Below, piece by piece: positions 50,995 through 60,355 of a stretch of 64,000 nucleotides of DNA. The stretch spans positions 62,001 to 126,000 of the forward strand of contig JBLXEV010000005.1 in assembly GCA_048262715.1 (NCBI GenBank), in the 5' to 3' direction. Position 1 is the stretch's first letter. The number at the start of each line of letters is the position of its first letter. The notes beneath the pieces are model-generated. The model did no database searches and had not been told where the DNA came from. It saw only the letters and a program-made list of their open reading frames with translations. The DNA is from Albirhodobacter sp048262715. GTDB lineage: Bacteria > Pseudomonadota > Alphaproteobacteria > Rhodobacterales > Rhodobacteraceae. The translations under genes were made by a program, and so were the position numbers.

Positions 50995-52488
50995 TCAGAC
51001 CGCAGCGCGTTTGCGCCGCAAGGATTTGAACAACGGCACGAGGATCAGCAGCGCCGTCGCCAGCACGAAGCCGCAGGCGATGGGGCGCTCCAGAAATACC
51101 ATCGGATCGCCGCGCGCGATCAGCATTGCACGGCGCAGGTTGGTCTCGATCAGCGGGCCGAGGACGAAGCCGAGGAGCAAGAGCGCGGGGCTGAAAGAGG
51201 CGCGCGCCAACGCGTAGCCCACAACACCAATCCCCGCGACCATCACAATATCAAACGTGGACCCTCGCACCGAATAGACGCCAAGGCAGATGAACACGAT
51301 GATCGCCGGATAGAGCCAGCGGAATGGAATCCGCAGCATCGCGACCCAAATCCCGACGAGCGGCAGGTTCAACAGCAAGAGGAACAGGTTGCCGATCCCG
51401 AAGCTGACGACCAGCCCCCAGAACATATCTGGCCGCGCCTCCAGCATCATCGGCCCCGGCTGCACGCCGTGGATGACCAACGCGCCGAGCATCAAGGCCA
51501 TGATCGGATCGCCCGGAATCCCGAGGGTCAATGTGGGAACAAACGCGGTGATCGAGGCGGCGTTATTCGCGGCTTCGGGGGCAGCGATACCCTCGATTTC
51601 ACCCGTGCCAAAACGTTCCGGCGTGCGTGAAATCTTGCGCTCGAACGCGTAGCTGAGGAAGGACGAAATCGTGGATCCGGTGCCCGGAAGCGCGCCGAAG
51701 AAGCTGCCCAGCCCCGTGCCGCGCAGGATCGGCCCGACCATCCGCCGTAGCTCTGCGCGCGAGGGCAGTAACGCGCGCAGCGGCACGCGAGCGGGCGGGG
51801 TGTCGCGCTCCGCGCTGCGGATATTGCCGATCACCTCTGCCGCGCCAAACAGCCCCATCGCCAGCGCGACGAGGTTCATCCCCTCCATCAGCTCTGTCTG
51901 CCCGAAGGTAAACCGCTGCACGCCGGAATTCACATCGGTGCCAATCGTGCCTAGCAGAAGCCCGACGACCACCATCGCGAAGTTTTTCGCAGGGCTGGCC
52001 GAACCCACCGTCGAGGCCGCCACAAGCCCCATCACCATCATCGCGGCATAATCCGCCGCCCCAAACTGCGTGGCGATGCGCGACAGCGCGCTAGCCAGCA
52101 CCACCAGCACGACGATCCCGAGGATCGAGCCGGAAAACGACGAGATCATCGAGGTGAACAGCGCCAACCCCGCACGGCCCTTTTGCGCCAGCGGGTAGCC
52201 ATCCAGTGTTGTTACCGCCGATTGCGGGGTGCCGGGCAGACGTAGCAGGATCGAGGCGACCGCCCCGCCATATTGCGCACCGTAATAGACGCCCGCGAGC
52301 ATCACTAAGGCTGCCTCAGACGAGATATAATAGGTGATCGGCAGCAACAGCGTGATCGCCGCCATCGCGCCGATCCCCGGCAACACGCCGACAAACGTGC
52401 CCAAGAGTGCGCCCAGCAGGCTGTAGATCAGGATCGAGGGTTGCAGCGCGACGGTGAGCCCGTGCGCCAAGCCTTCCAATGTGGTCAT
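50995..52488 (-). CDS. Tripartite tricarboxylate transporter large membrane subunit (TctA), second system
   Basis: The 497-residue permease has about twelve hydrophobic segments and TctA signatures: GTFVGVLPGIGAMAAITLLLP, split at LPGIGAMAA, AQYGGAVASILLRLPGTPQS and GTGLGSFFGALPGTGST. It is one base away from the TctB stop. With the binding protein upstream it forms a second complete TctCBA, on the opposite strand from the first. It differs enough from the first TctA (30967) that a different substrate is expected. Confidence 0.93.
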   Translation of the reverse strand: MTTLEGLAHGLTVALQPSILIYSLLGALLGTFVGVLPGIGAMAAITLLLPITYYISSEAALVMLAGVYYGAQYGGAVASILLRLPGTPQSAVTTLDGYPLAQKGRAGLALFTSMISSFSGSILGIVVLVVLASALSRIATQFGAADYAAMMVMGLVAASTVGSASPAKNFAMVVVGLLLGTIGTDVNSGVQRFTFGQTELMEGMNLVALAMGLFGAAEVIGNIRSAERDTPPARVPLRALLPSRAELRRMVGPILRGTGLGSFFGALPGTGSTISSFLSYAFERKISRTPERFGTGEIEGIAAPEAANNAASITAFVPTLTLGIPGDPIMALMLGALVIHGVQPGPMMLEARPDMFWGLVVSFGIGNLFLLLLNLPLVGIWVAMLRIPFRWLYPAIIVFICLGVYSVRGSTFDIVMVAGIGVVGYALARASFSPALLLLGFVLGPLIETNLRRAMLIARGDPMVFLERPIACGFVLATALLILVPLFKSLRRKRAAV

Positions 52489-52489
52489 C

Positions 52490-52936
52490 TCAACGACTCC
52501 ATGGCCAGACGGGCAACGGCATTTGCAGCGCGCCGATAAACACTGCCCATGTCACCGCTGTGATGATGAGGGCCAGAATGAGCCGCCAGAGGGTTCCCTT
52601 CGCGGGGGCCACCGAGCTTGCGATCAGCGAGGTGATCGCGGTCGTCGCCAGCAAGCCCATGCGCTCCAACAACATGCCGAACAGCAAAAGCGCCACCGCC
52701 ACCGCCAGCGTTTCGCGCCATGCAAACGGCTTGGCACTGCCCGCGCGTCGCCATGCGGGGATCGCGATGGCCAGACCAAGCCCGACAAGCACGAGGCCTA
52801 AAACGACAGGAAAGAACCCTGGCCCCATCCGGCGCAGCGTGCCGAAGGTATAATGCGCGGCGGAATATCCCGCCACGCTGAGGCCCCCAAGCGCGAGCAA
52901 ACCGCCCCACCATAGGTCTTGATGATCGCGCTGCAT
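52490..52936 (-). CDS. Tripartite tricarboxylate transporter small membrane subunit (TctB), second system
   Basis: The 148-residue membrane protein has four hydrophobic segments. Length and gene order support TctB: between TctC (upstream) and TctA (one base downstream). GPGFFPVVLGLVLVGLG is typical, with FFP in the loop after the first helix. The start at 52936 has an AAGAGA site. Confidence 0.85.
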   Translation of the reverse strand: MQRDHQDLWWGGLLALGGLSVAGYSAAHYTFGTLRRMGPGFFPVVLGLVLVGLGLAIAIPAWRRAGSAKPFAWRETLAVAVALLLFGMLLERMGLLATTAITSLIASSVAPAKGTLWRLILALIITAVTWAVFIGALQMPLPVWPWSR

Positions 52937-52988
52937 GGGTCTCTTCCTTGGTCTTGATCAGGTATCTTGGTGGAGCGTTTTTAAGGCG

Positions 52989-53966
52989 TCAGTTCTGGGT
53001 GCCGACCTTGTCGATCACCTTGCCCCAAAGGGCTGTATCGCTAGTGATCCGGTCCGCCAGAACCTGCGGCGTGCCGCCTTGCACCTGCCAGCCGATCGCC
53101 AGCAGCTTGCCTTGCAGCGCCTCATCCTTGAGGATGGTGTTGATCTCGGTATTCAGGCGCTCGATCACCGCAGGATCAGTGCCCGCGGGCGCGATGAACG
53201 CGTTCCACAGTTCGGCGCGGAAATCATCGGGCAGACCCGCCTGCCCTGCCATCACAGGAACATCCGGCACTTGGGCGAAGGGCTCGGTGGAGGTCACGCC
53301 CAGCATCCGCATCTTGCCGGCCTCAACATGGCCCATCGCCGCCGAGGGCGCCATGAAGCCCGCGTCAATCTCGCCGCCGATGATCGAGGTGGTCACCTCT
53401 GCATAGCTTTGGAACGGAATATGCAGCAGCTCGATCCCCGCGTCGGAGGCGAACAGCTCCGCCGTCAGATGCGCGCCCGAGCCATGCCCGACCGAGCCAT
53501 AGCTGATCTCGCCCGGTGCCGCTTTCGCGGCCTCGACGAATTCGGCAACCGTCTGCGCGGGGAACTCTGCCGGAACCGCCAGAACCAGCGGCGTCGTCGC
53601 GATCAGCGCGACAGGGGCGATATCCGTTGCCGTGTCATAGCCAAGATCCTTGATCAGCCGTTGCGACGTGGTCAGCGGGCCGTTGATGGTGACGCCGAAG
53701 CTCAGCCCGTCATCCTTATTCGCCAGCATTTGCTGCACGCCGATCACGCCGCCCGCACCCGGTTTGTTTTCCACGACAATCGGTTGCCCGAGCGCACCCG
53801 CCAGCGGCTCGGCGATCAACCGCGCGATGGTATCGGGCGAGGAGCCCGCGGGGAAGCCGACGTAAAGATGAAGCGGGCCGTTCGGCCAATCCTGCGCGGC
53901 AAGCGGCGATGCGGCGGCGGCCAGCGCGAGAGCGGCGACGGCGGTGAGACGGATAGGGCTGATCAT
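52989..53966 (-). CDS. Tripartite tricarboxylate transporter substrate-binding protein (TctC/Bug), second system
   Basis: The 325-residue periplasmic protein has a signal peptide ending near LAAQ-DW. Bug-family features are VGFPAGSSPDTIARLIAEPLA (key GSSPDTIAR) and VVENKPGAGGVIGVQ. In contrast to the first TctC (PGGGTDV), the loop here reads PAGSSPDT, so the ligand may differ. It starts at ATG 53966 and heads the operon TctC-TctB-TctA. The TRAP operon at 54258 lies divergent, with 291 bp between them. Ligand unknown. Confidence 0.9.
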   Translation of the reverse strand: MISPIRLTAVAALALAAAASPLAAQDWPNGPLHLYVGFPAGSSPDTIARLIAEPLAGALGQPIVVENKPGAGGVIGVQQMLANKDDGLSFGVTINGPLTTSQRLIKDLGYDTATDIAPVALIATTPLVLAVPAEFPAQTVAEFVEAAKAAPGEISYGSVGHGSGAHLTAELFASDAGIELLHIPFQSYAEVTTSIIGGEIDAGFMAPSAAMGHVEAGKMRMLGVTSTEPFAQVPDVPVMAGQAGLPDDFRAELWNAFIAPAGTDPAVIERLNTEINTILKDEALQGKLLAIGWQVQGGTPQVLADRITSDTALWGKVIDKVGTQN

Positions 53967-54257
53967 ACTGGGGGTCTCCTCTGGTTGGGCGCTTTGTTCC
54001 GCTTTTGCGGCAGCAGGTCAATGTTTCCGGCGCAACTATCTTCGCGTCAACGCCGCAGCAACGGCGCGCGCCATCAGACGCCCGCGCGAAATTTCCCCGC
54101 CATACTTGCATATCAGATGTATTTTCGACCATATGCGCAATAAATCGACGTATTGCAGGGCATTGCGGCAATGTAAAAACACCGTAATGAGGGACTGTAA
54201 GGCCTTCACCGTGGGTGCCAAAATCATCCATCTGATTGAGTTTACTGGGAGAATATC

Positions 54258-55244
54258 ATGAACGCCATTTTCAAAGCGGCCTCTTTGGCGGCGCTGACCC
54301 TCACCGGAACCGCGCTTCCGGTCTTCGCGGAGATCGAGCCTGTCACCCTGCGCCTCGCGCATGTTGTGAACGAGCAAGACGTCTACCACACCGCCGCGCT
54401 GAAATTCCAAGAGTTGGTGGCGGAACGCTCGAACGGCGCGATCAAGGTCGAGATTTTCCCCAATGCGACGCTGGGTGACGAGCGCACTTTGCTCGAAGGC
54501 ATGCAGATCGGCACCGTGGATATGGGCGTGATCACCAATGGTCCGGTTGCGAACTTCCTCGAAGAAATGGCCGTGTTCGAGCTGCCGTTCCTGTTCGCCT
54601 CGCGCGAAGAAGCCTATAGCGTTCTGGAAGGCGAGGTCGGCCAAGAGTTGCTCGGCCGTCTGTCGGAAGTGAACCTCAAGGGCCTCGCCTATGCCGAGCG
54701 CGGCTTCCGCAACCTGACCAACTCCAAGCGCGAAGTCCGCACCCCCGCCGATATGGATGGCCTGCGCGTGCGCGTGATGGAAAACCCGGTCTACATCGAC
54801 ACCTTCCGTGACCTCGGCGCGGATGCGATCCCGATGGCATGGACCGAAGCCTTGACCGCGATGCAGCAAGGCACGATTGACGGTCAGGAAAACCCTGTCA
54901 ACGTGGTCTATTCGTTCAAGCTGACCGATACCCAAACCAACATGACCCTGACGCGCCACACCTACGCGCCTGCGATCTTCGTGATGGGCATGCCGAAATG
55001 GAACCAACTGCCGGAAGAGACCCAAGAAATCGTCACCCAAGCGGCCAAGGACGCAGCCGATTATGAGCGCGCCCTCAATGCCGAAGAGGAAGGCATGCAG
55101 CTGCAAGCGCTGAAAGATGCAGGTATGACCATCGTGGAAGATGCCGATCTCACCGCGTTCAAAGAGGCTGTGCAGCCGGTCTATGCGGAATATGGCAAGA
55201 AGTTCGGCGACTACCTGCCGCGCATCCAAGAGGCCCTGAAGTAA
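54258..55244 (+). CDS. TRAP transporter solute-binding protein (DctP family)
   Basis: The 328-residue periplasmic protein has a signal peptide with cleavage near VFA-EI. It has the DctP core: LRLAHVVNEQDVYHTAALKF and FPNATLGDERTLLEGMQIG (split here at NATLGDER). The substrate carboxylate Arg lies in RVMENPVY, and MQQGTIDGQENPV is the conserved late block. TRAP binding proteins of this class take sugar acids, C4-dicarboxylates or related acids. It starts at 54258 with a GGGAGA site. DctQ and DctM genes follow with tight spacing. Confidence 0.94.
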   Translation: MNAIFKAASLAALTLTGTALPVFAEIEPVTLRLAHVVNEQDVYHTAALKFQELVAERSNGAIKVEIFPNATLGDERTLLEGMQIGTVDMGVITNGPVANFLEEMAVFELPFLFASREEAYSVLEGEVGQELLGRLSEVNLKGLAYAERGFRNLTNSKREVRTPADMDGLRVRVMENPVYIDTFRDLGADAIPMAWTEALTAMQQGTIDGQENPVNVVYSFKLTDTQTNMTLTRHTYAPAIFVMGMPKWNQLPEETQEIVTQAAKDAADYERALNAEEEGMQLQALKDAGMTIVEDADLTAFKEAVQPVYAEYGKKFGDYLPRIQEALK

Positions 55245-55245
55245 G

Positions 55246-55788
55246 ATGTTGAAAGCGCTGGCGTGGATTGACCGGATGCTGGGCGAGGTGCTCAAACCCG
55301 TGGTATTTGCGGGAATGGCCGCGCTGATCTGCGTCATCACGCTCCAGATTGTGTCGAGGTTGATGTTTACCTCGGTGAGTTGGACGGAGGAGGTCGCGCG
55401 CTTCCTTCTGATCTGGATCACCTTTCTGGGGGCCGCGCTGGCCTTTCAACAGGGGCGGCATATCGCTGTCACGCTTTTGCGTGACAGCTTGCCGCCACGC
55501 ATTGCCCGGATCCTGTCGGGAGCCGCGCTCTTGGTGATTTTGGCGTTTCTGGTGACGCTCGCCTCGATCGGCTGGCAATATATGAATGTGCAGAGCTTCC
55601 AAAAATCGCCGTCATTGCGTCTGTCGATGACCTATGTCTATGCCGTCATGCCGCTTTCGGCGGCGCTCATGGCGGGGCTGACGGTGTTCGATCTGATCCG
55701 CTTGCTCGCAGGGCAGCCCCTGCGCGCCCCCGCGCCGGAGCTTGATCCCGATCTGATGCAGGATTTGCAGGGGGAGACCCGCCCATGA
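55246..55788 (+). CDS. TRAP transporter small permease (DctQ family)
   Basis: The 180-residue membrane protein has four hydrophobic segments. The typical DctQ block SWTEEVARFLLIWITFLGAALAFQQGRH can be seen at EEVARFLLIW and FQQGRHI. It begins two bases after the DctP stop and overlaps DctM (ATGA at 55785). Together they form a DctPQM sodium-coupled importer. Confidence 0.92.
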   Translation: MLKALAWIDRMLGEVLKPVVFAGMAALICVITLQIVSRLMFTSVSWTEEVARFLLIWITFLGAALAFQQGRHIAVTLLRDSLPPRIARILSGAALLVILAFLVTLASIGWQYMNVQSFQKSPSLRLSMTYVYAVMPLSAALMAGLTVFDLIRLLAGQPLRAPAPELDPDLMQDLQGETRP

Positions 55789-57035
55789 GCCTCGTTCTTG
55801 CAGGTCTGTTCGTCGTCTTCCTGTTGATGGGGATTCCGGTCGCGATTGTGATCGGGGCCGCGACGATGACGGCACTCAATCTCTCGGGCATGCCGCTGAT
55901 GGTGGTGCCCCAGCAGATGTTTTCCGGCATCAACTCCTTCGCGCTGGTCGCCGTGCCGATGTTCGTTCTGGCGGGCGATATCATGGCGCAGGGCGAGATT
56001 TCCAAACGGCTCGTGGCCTTCGCCGATAGCATCTTCGGGTTTGTCAAAGGCGGGCTTTCCATTGTCTCGGTGCTGGCGGGGATGTTCTTCGCGGCGATCT
56101 CTGGATCTGGCGCGGCAACCACCGCCGCCGTCGGCGCGAGCCTCGTGCCCGAGCTCAAGCGAAAGGGCTATGATCCGGCCTCGGCGGCCTCCCTCATCGC
56201 GGCAGCAGGCACGATTGGCGTCGTTATCCCCCCCTCGGTGCCGATGATCATCTATGCGGTGATCGCACAGGAATCCGTGAAAGAGCTGTTCCTCAGCGGG
56301 TTCATTCCGGGCGTTGCGATGGGCGTGGGGCTGATGATCGTGGCCCTCATCCAAGGCCACCGCCGCGCCTATCCGCGCGGCACCGCCTTCAGCTTCGCCA
56401 CGATTGGCCGCACCTTCCTCTCGGCAAGCTGGGGGTTGATGGCGCCGCTGATCATTCTGGGCGGGATTTTCTCGGGCGTGTTCACACCCTCCGAGGCCGC
56501 AGTGGTCGCGGTGAATTACGCAATCCTTGTCTCGCTCTTCGTCTACCGCGATCTGTCGTTCAAACAACTCTATCAGATTATGGTCCGCGCGGGCGTCACC
56601 ACTGCCGTCATCATGTTCGTAATTGCGGCCTCCTCGGTGCTGAGCTGGGCACTGTCAAGCTGGCAGGTGCCGAATGCGATTGCACAATATGCGCTCTCGC
56701 TCTCGACCAATGTCTATGTGTTGTTGCTTTTGATCATGGCGCTGATCCTTCTGACAGGCGTGTTCTTGGAAACCGCCTCGGCGCTGATCATCCTTACCCC
56801 GATGCTCTTACCGCTCGCCGCGCAGCTCGGGATCGGAACAGTGCATTTCGGGATCATCATCGTCGTCGGCCTCGCTATCGGCATGGTCACGCCCCCCGTT
56901 GCGATCAACCTCTTCGTGGCCTCCACAACGGCGAACCTGCCTATTGAGCGGATCACCAAAGCGGTGCTGCCTTATCTGATGGTGCTGATCGTGGTCTATC
57001 TTCTGATCGCCTTCGTGCCGTTGATGCTCGGATAA
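55785..57035 (+). CDS. TRAP transporter large permease (DctM family)
   Basis: The 416-residue permease has about twelve hydrophobic segments. DctM signatures include GIPVAIVIGAATM, AISGSGAATTAAVGASLVPEL (key SGSGAATTAA) and VTPPVAINLFVA. It overlaps DctQ by four bases and ends 81 bp from the convergent second TRAP system. A perfect hairpin lies between them. Confidence 0.94.
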   Translation: MSLVLAGLFVVFLLMGIPVAIVIGAATMTALNLSGMPLMVVPQQMFSGINSFALVAVPMFVLAGDIMAQGEISKRLVAFADSIFGFVKGGLSIVSVLAGMFFAAISGSGAATTAAVGASLVPELKRKGYDPASAASLIAAAGTIGVVIPPSVPMIIYAVIAQESVKELFLSGFIPGVAMGVGLMIVALIQGHRRAYPRGTAFSFATIGRTFLSASWGLMAPLIILGGIFSGVFTPSEAAVVAVNYAILVSLFVYRDLSFKQLYQIMVRAGVTTAVIMFVIAASSVLSWALSSWQVPNAIAQYALSLSTNVYVLLLLIMALILLTGVFLETASALIILTPMLLPLAAQLGIGTVHFGIIIVVGLAIGMVTPPVAINLFVASTTANLPIERITKAVLPYLMVLIVVYLLIAFVPLMLG

Positions 57036-57040
57036 ACATA

Positions 57041-57072
57041 CGCGCGGCGGATCGTTCAGGATCCGCCGCGCG
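57041..57072. terminator. Perfect 13-bp hairpin between the two convergent TRAP operons
   Basis: CGCGCGGCGGATC (57041-57053) pairs with GATCCGCCGCGCG (57060-57072), with a six-base loop. It lies between the two DctM stop codons. T runs are short on both sides, so termination may need extra factors. Confidence 0.6.
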
Positions 57073-57116
57073 CTGTGCTCAAGCCTGCTATGATCAGGTC
57101 TGCGGATCGGCCCGCG

Positions 57117-58430
57117 CTACCTCATCCACACCAGAAGATATTGCGTCAGATCCGGCCAGAGCGAAATCACCACGATCCCCAAGATGCTGGTCAGCAAGAA
57201 GGGCAGCGCAGCCCCTGCGATGCGTTCCAGCGACAATCCGGTGATATTGGCCGCCACGAACAGGTTGATCCCGACAGGCGGGGTGAACAGCCCAATCGCC
57301 AGCGTGATCGACAAGAAGATCCCGAACCAGATCGGATCCCAGCCCATTTCCCGCACAACCGGCAGGAAGATCGGCAGCGTGATGAACATGATGGTGATCG
57401 CATCCATGAACATACCCGCGATGAGCAACACGAGCCCGATCACGATCAGGATCATGAACGGCGAATGCGAGAAGCTCAGCAACGCTTGCGAATAATGGCC
57501 CACGACATCATCCACTGTGACCACCCAGCCAAACAGGCTGGCGAAGGTCACAACCATCATCACCACTGCCGAGGAACGCGCCGCATCAGAGACCGCCTCC
57601 AACAGCCGCGCGATGGTCAGCGTGCGGTAGACGAAGAAGCCCAGAACGATGGCGTAAACGGCGGCAACGATCGCGGCCTCGGTCGGGGTGAAGATGCCGG
57701 AATAAATCCCGCCCAAGATCACCACCGGTGTCAAAAGGCCCCAGAACGCCTCGAGGAAGCTGGTCCAGACCTGCTGGCCCCAAGGCGCTTCGTCTTCAGC
57801 CACTTGCCCCATCAAAGCGGCGGGGATCTGTTTGGGGCCACGTTTGGCGAAGGGCAGGGTTAGCAACATCATCACGCCCATTACCATCCCCGGCAGGATC
57901 GCCGCGATGAACAAGCTGCCAATCGAGACTTCGGCAATCACCCCGTAGATCACCAAGCCAATCGAGGGCGGGATCACAATAGAGAGCGCCGCCCCCGTGC
58001 AGACCAGCGCCGCAGAATAGGCGCGCGAATAGCCATCTTCCGTCATCCCGCGCATGATCATCGGGCCGATGGCAGCCACAGAGGCAGGCCCCGAGCCCGA
58101 AACCGCGCCCCAAAACAGGCCAACCACCACGCCCACAACCCCCATACCGCCGGGCAAGGAGCCCATCAGCACGCGGAAGAACCGGATCATCCGATCCGCA
58201 AGCCCCGCCATCCCCATCAAAATCCCCGCAAGGATGAAGAACGGGATCGCTAGAAGCGAGAATTTCGCGATCCCCGAGGAGATCAAATCCCCCACGAGAT
58301 CAAGGCCGAAGCCCATTTGCCACATCGCATAGATCGCCGAGAGGCCCAGCGAAAACGCGACCGGGATGCGGATCACCAATAGCACCCCGAACAGGATCAA
58401 CATCTGCGTGCCGACGGTCAGATCAAACAT
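57117..58430 (-). CDS. TRAP transporter large permease (DctM family), second system
   Basis: The 437-residue permease has about twelve hydrophobic segments with signatures VSGSGPASVAAIGPMI and FTPPVGINLFVAANITG. It overlaps the DctQ gene by 8 bp. The convergent TRAP system at 54258-57035 is a different subfamily: the core motif here reads SGSGPAS, against SGSGAAT there. It is the third gene of the operon DctP-DctQ-DctM on the minus strand. The IclR regulator at 60356 is its likely controller. Confidence 0.94.
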   Translation of the reverse strand: MFDLTVGTQMLILFGVLLVIRIPVAFSLGLSAIYAMWQMGFGLDLVGDLISSGIAKFSLLAIPFFILAGILMGMAGLADRMIRFFRVLMGSLPGGMGVVGVVVGLFWGAVSGSGPASVAAIGPMIMRGMTEDGYSRAYSAALVCTGAALSIVIPPSIGLVIYGVIAEVSIGSLFIAAILPGMVMGVMMLLTLPFAKRGPKQIPAALMGQVAEDEAPWGQQVWTSFLEAFWGLLTPVVILGGIYSGIFTPTEAAIVAAVYAIVLGFFVYRTLTIARLLEAVSDAARSSAVVMMVVTFASLFGWVVTVDDVVGHYSQALLSFSHSPFMILIVIGLVLLIAGMFMDAITIMFITLPIFLPVVREMGWDPIWFGIFLSITLAIGLFTPPVGINLFVAANITGLSLERIAGAALPFLLTSILGIVVISLWPDLTQYLLVWMR

Positions 58431-58908
58431 TGAGGATCTCCTCGGGGAGGTGATTGTGGAAATCGCGGTAAGCGTATTCCACGGTGCGGATCGCGATCAG
58501 GATAAAGCCGATGGGCAGACCCGCCGAATAATACCACGCAGGCAGTTGCAACCCTGGCGTGGTGACGCCCGAAGCAAGCTGGTTACGCACCAGATCCAAA
58601 CAGAACCAAGCTGCAAGCAACAAGAGCGCGGTACTCACAATCGCCGCAAAAACCCGCGTCCAGCGTTCAAACGGTTGCCCCACCAAATCGGTAAAGAAGG
58701 TCACCGCGAGGTGCTGCCCACGGCGCGCGGCGAGCGCCGCCCCGAAGATCGTGAGCAACAAGAACCCTGACAGCAAAAGCTCCTGCGTTGCCGCAAACGA
58801 ATAGCTCGTCAGATAGCGCACAACCACATTCGCAAAGCCCACCGCCGTCATGCTCAAGAACAAAACGGCGCAGATATAGGCCTCTAGATTATCTAAGTAT
58901 TTTCTCAT
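58423..58908 (-). CDS. TRAP transporter small permease (DctQ family), second system
   Basis: The 161-residue membrane protein has four hydrophobic segments; the motif SYSFAATQELLLSGFLLLTIFGAALAARRGQH, seen at ATQELLLSGFLL and ARRGQHLA, is characteristic. A CAGGAGGG site lies just before ATG 58908. There are 117 bp between it and the DctP gene upstream, with no other gene. It overlaps DctM. Confidence 0.9.
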   Translation of the reverse strand: MRKYLDNLEAYICAVLFLSMTAVGFANVVVRYLTSYSFAATQELLLSGFLLLTIFGAALAARRGQHLAVTFFTDLVGQPFERWTRVFAAIVSTALLLLAAWFCLDLVRNQLASGVTTPGLQLPAWYYSAGLPIGFILIAIRTVEYAYRDFHNHLPEEILNV

Positions 58909-59025
58909 TGGGCCCTCCTGGCCTGCGGCATAGCCGCCGCGACGATAAGATCAGATCAGCAGCCCTCGCCGCGATAGAACCGCAGGCACTCCGCGCGAAC
59001 GGGGTGCCGCTTGGTCTGGGAGATC

Positions 59026-60030
59026 TTATTTGCCGGAGGAGGTGATCGTGTCTTGGAACAATGCAACCAGATCGGGACCGACTTTCGCCGACCACTGATC
59101 AAACGGTGCCTTGGTCGCATCGCGGAAGGCTTGCAGCGCTTCGGGCGAGAGCTCGGTCACTTCCATACCCTCGGCCTTCAGCTTTTCTAGCCCGCTTGCG
59201 GTGGCTTCGCGGGTGATCTCGACCTGATAGCTCATCGCCTCTTGCGCGGCTTTGGACATCGCGGCCTTGGTCGCGTCATCCCAGCTGTCCCAGCGCTTTT
59301 CGCTGACGGCGAGGAAGATCGGATCATAGGAGTAATGCCACGGGGTGATATATTTCTGCACCTCATAGACGCGCTGCGGGATGATCACTGCGCCAATCGG
59401 ATTTTCCTGCCCGTCCACAACGCCCTGTTGCAGCGCCGAGAAGGTTTCCGTCCATTGCATCTGTTGCGGGTTCGCCCCGAGCGCGTTCATCACGTCGATA
59501 TACATCGGCCCCGCGACGCGCATTTTCAGACCCTTGAGATCCTCCGGCCTGGCAATCGGATGCACATTATTGGTGACTTCGCGGAAGCCATTTTCGCCCC
59601 AAGCGAGGACTTTCAGGCCCTTACCGCTCAGGATTTCGGCCATTTTCTCGCCTGGTGCGCCCGCGGTGGTGGCGTCGACCTGATCGTAATTGGCATAGAG
59701 ATAGGGCAGCGAGAACACGGCCATTTCCGGCACCAGCGGCGTCACGTTGATCGCGGAGGTCACCACGAAATCAATCGAGCCACGGCCCACCATCTCGGCC
59801 TGTTTCATCTGATCGCCGCCGGTAAGCTGCGCATTCGGGAAGACACGCACCGTGGTCCCGCCTTCGGTGGCCGCGCTGACCAGCTCTGCGAAGCGGTCCG
59901 CCCCTTTTTGCCATGTCGTGGTATCGCCCGTGTTATGCGACAGCCGCAGGGTTTCCGCGCTGGCCATGGATGCGAATTGCGACAGGGCAATCACCCCGAT
60001 TGCCGCGATGGATCTCCGGAAATGCTGCAT
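59026..60030 (-). CDS. TRAP transporter solute-binding protein (DctP family), second system
   Basis: The 334-residue periplasmic protein has a signal peptide ending near SASA-ET. The DctP core contains LRLSHNTGDTTTWQKGADRF, VFPNAQLTGGDQMKQAEMVGRG and the carboxylate-binding Arg region LKGLKMRVAGPMY. WTETFSALQQGVVDGQENPI is the late block. The start is ATG 60030 with a GGGGGAG-like site. It heads the DctP-DctQ-DctM operon and has an IclR-type palindrome 57 bp upstream of the start. The thiolase and acyl-CoA synthetase genes beyond iclR suggest the substrate is an acid that is activated to a CoA ester. Confidence 0.93.
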   Translation of the reverse strand: MQHFRRSIAAIGVIALSQFASMASAETLRLSHNTGDTTTWQKGADRFAELVSAATEGGTTVRVFPNAQLTGGDQMKQAEMVGRGSIDFVVTSAINVTPLVPEMAVFSLPYLYANYDQVDATTAGAPGEKMAEILSGKGLKVLAWGENGFREVTNNVHPIARPEDLKGLKMRVAGPMYIDVMNALGANPQQMQWTETFSALQQGVVDGQENPIGAVIIPQRVYEVQKYITPWHYSYDPIFLAVSEKRWDSWDDATKAAMSKAAQEAMSYQVEITREATASGLEKLKAEGMEVTELSPEALQAFRDATKAPFDQWSAKVGPDLVALFQDTITSSGK

Positions 60031-60086
60031 TTTACTCCCCCTTTTTGGTTAAATCCTCTGCCGTCCTCCAACGGCGATTCCAATAT

Positions 60087-60101
60087 GTCCATAAAGTGGA
60101 T
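60087..60101. promoter_or_regulatory. Probable IclR operator, TRAP-side copy
   Basis: GTCCATAAAGTGGAT is a 15-base near-palindrome that matches the perfect one at 60227 in 12 of 15 positions. It lies 57 bp upstream of the TRAP binding-protein start, so it is placed to control that operon. Confidence 0.65.
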
Positions 60102-60226
60102 CTCGGATCAAGGATTTCGGGGGAGTTTTCTTTCATGTATCGCCACATTTTCACTGATATCAATGAATTTAAGGTAAAAAATATTCCTATTGACGAGTCC
60201 ATGCGAAGTAATTCATCATTATCTAG

Positions 60227-60241
60227 GTCCATAATATGGAC
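60227..60241. promoter_or_regulatory. Probable IclR operator, regulator-side copy
   Basis: GTCCATAATATGGAC is a perfect palindrome (7-bp arms around one base). It lies 115 bp upstream of iclR. Together with the copy at 60087 it suggests one regulator that controls the TRAP operon, and its own gene with the downstream enzymes. Confidence 0.7.
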
Positions 60242-60355
60242 TTAATTTGAATTCGAGACTCGAACCCTGCGCAAACAGATCCACCATAGCTCGGGGCCTG
60301 CGCATGCCATTCGGGCGGTGCGCCTTGCCGTGCAAGGAAAGGACAAATTCACGCG

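Larger units (their letters stand above)
60031..60355. other. Divergent promoter region between TRAP operon and iclR
   Basis: These 325 bp carry the two IclR-type palindromes (separate entries) and an AT-rich section around 60140-60250. Short frames show no recognisable protein. The promoters of both transcription units must lie here. Confidence 0.55.

Noticed and set aside
52935..54143. A 402-codon plus-strand frame opposite the TctC binding protein
   Set aside because: It is a shadow of the Bug-family gene on the other strand; low-complexity Arg-rich translation with no domain.
54036..55421. A 461-codon minus-strand frame opposite the DctP gene
   Set aside because: It is antisense to DctP and starts within DctQ; the translation resembles no protein family.
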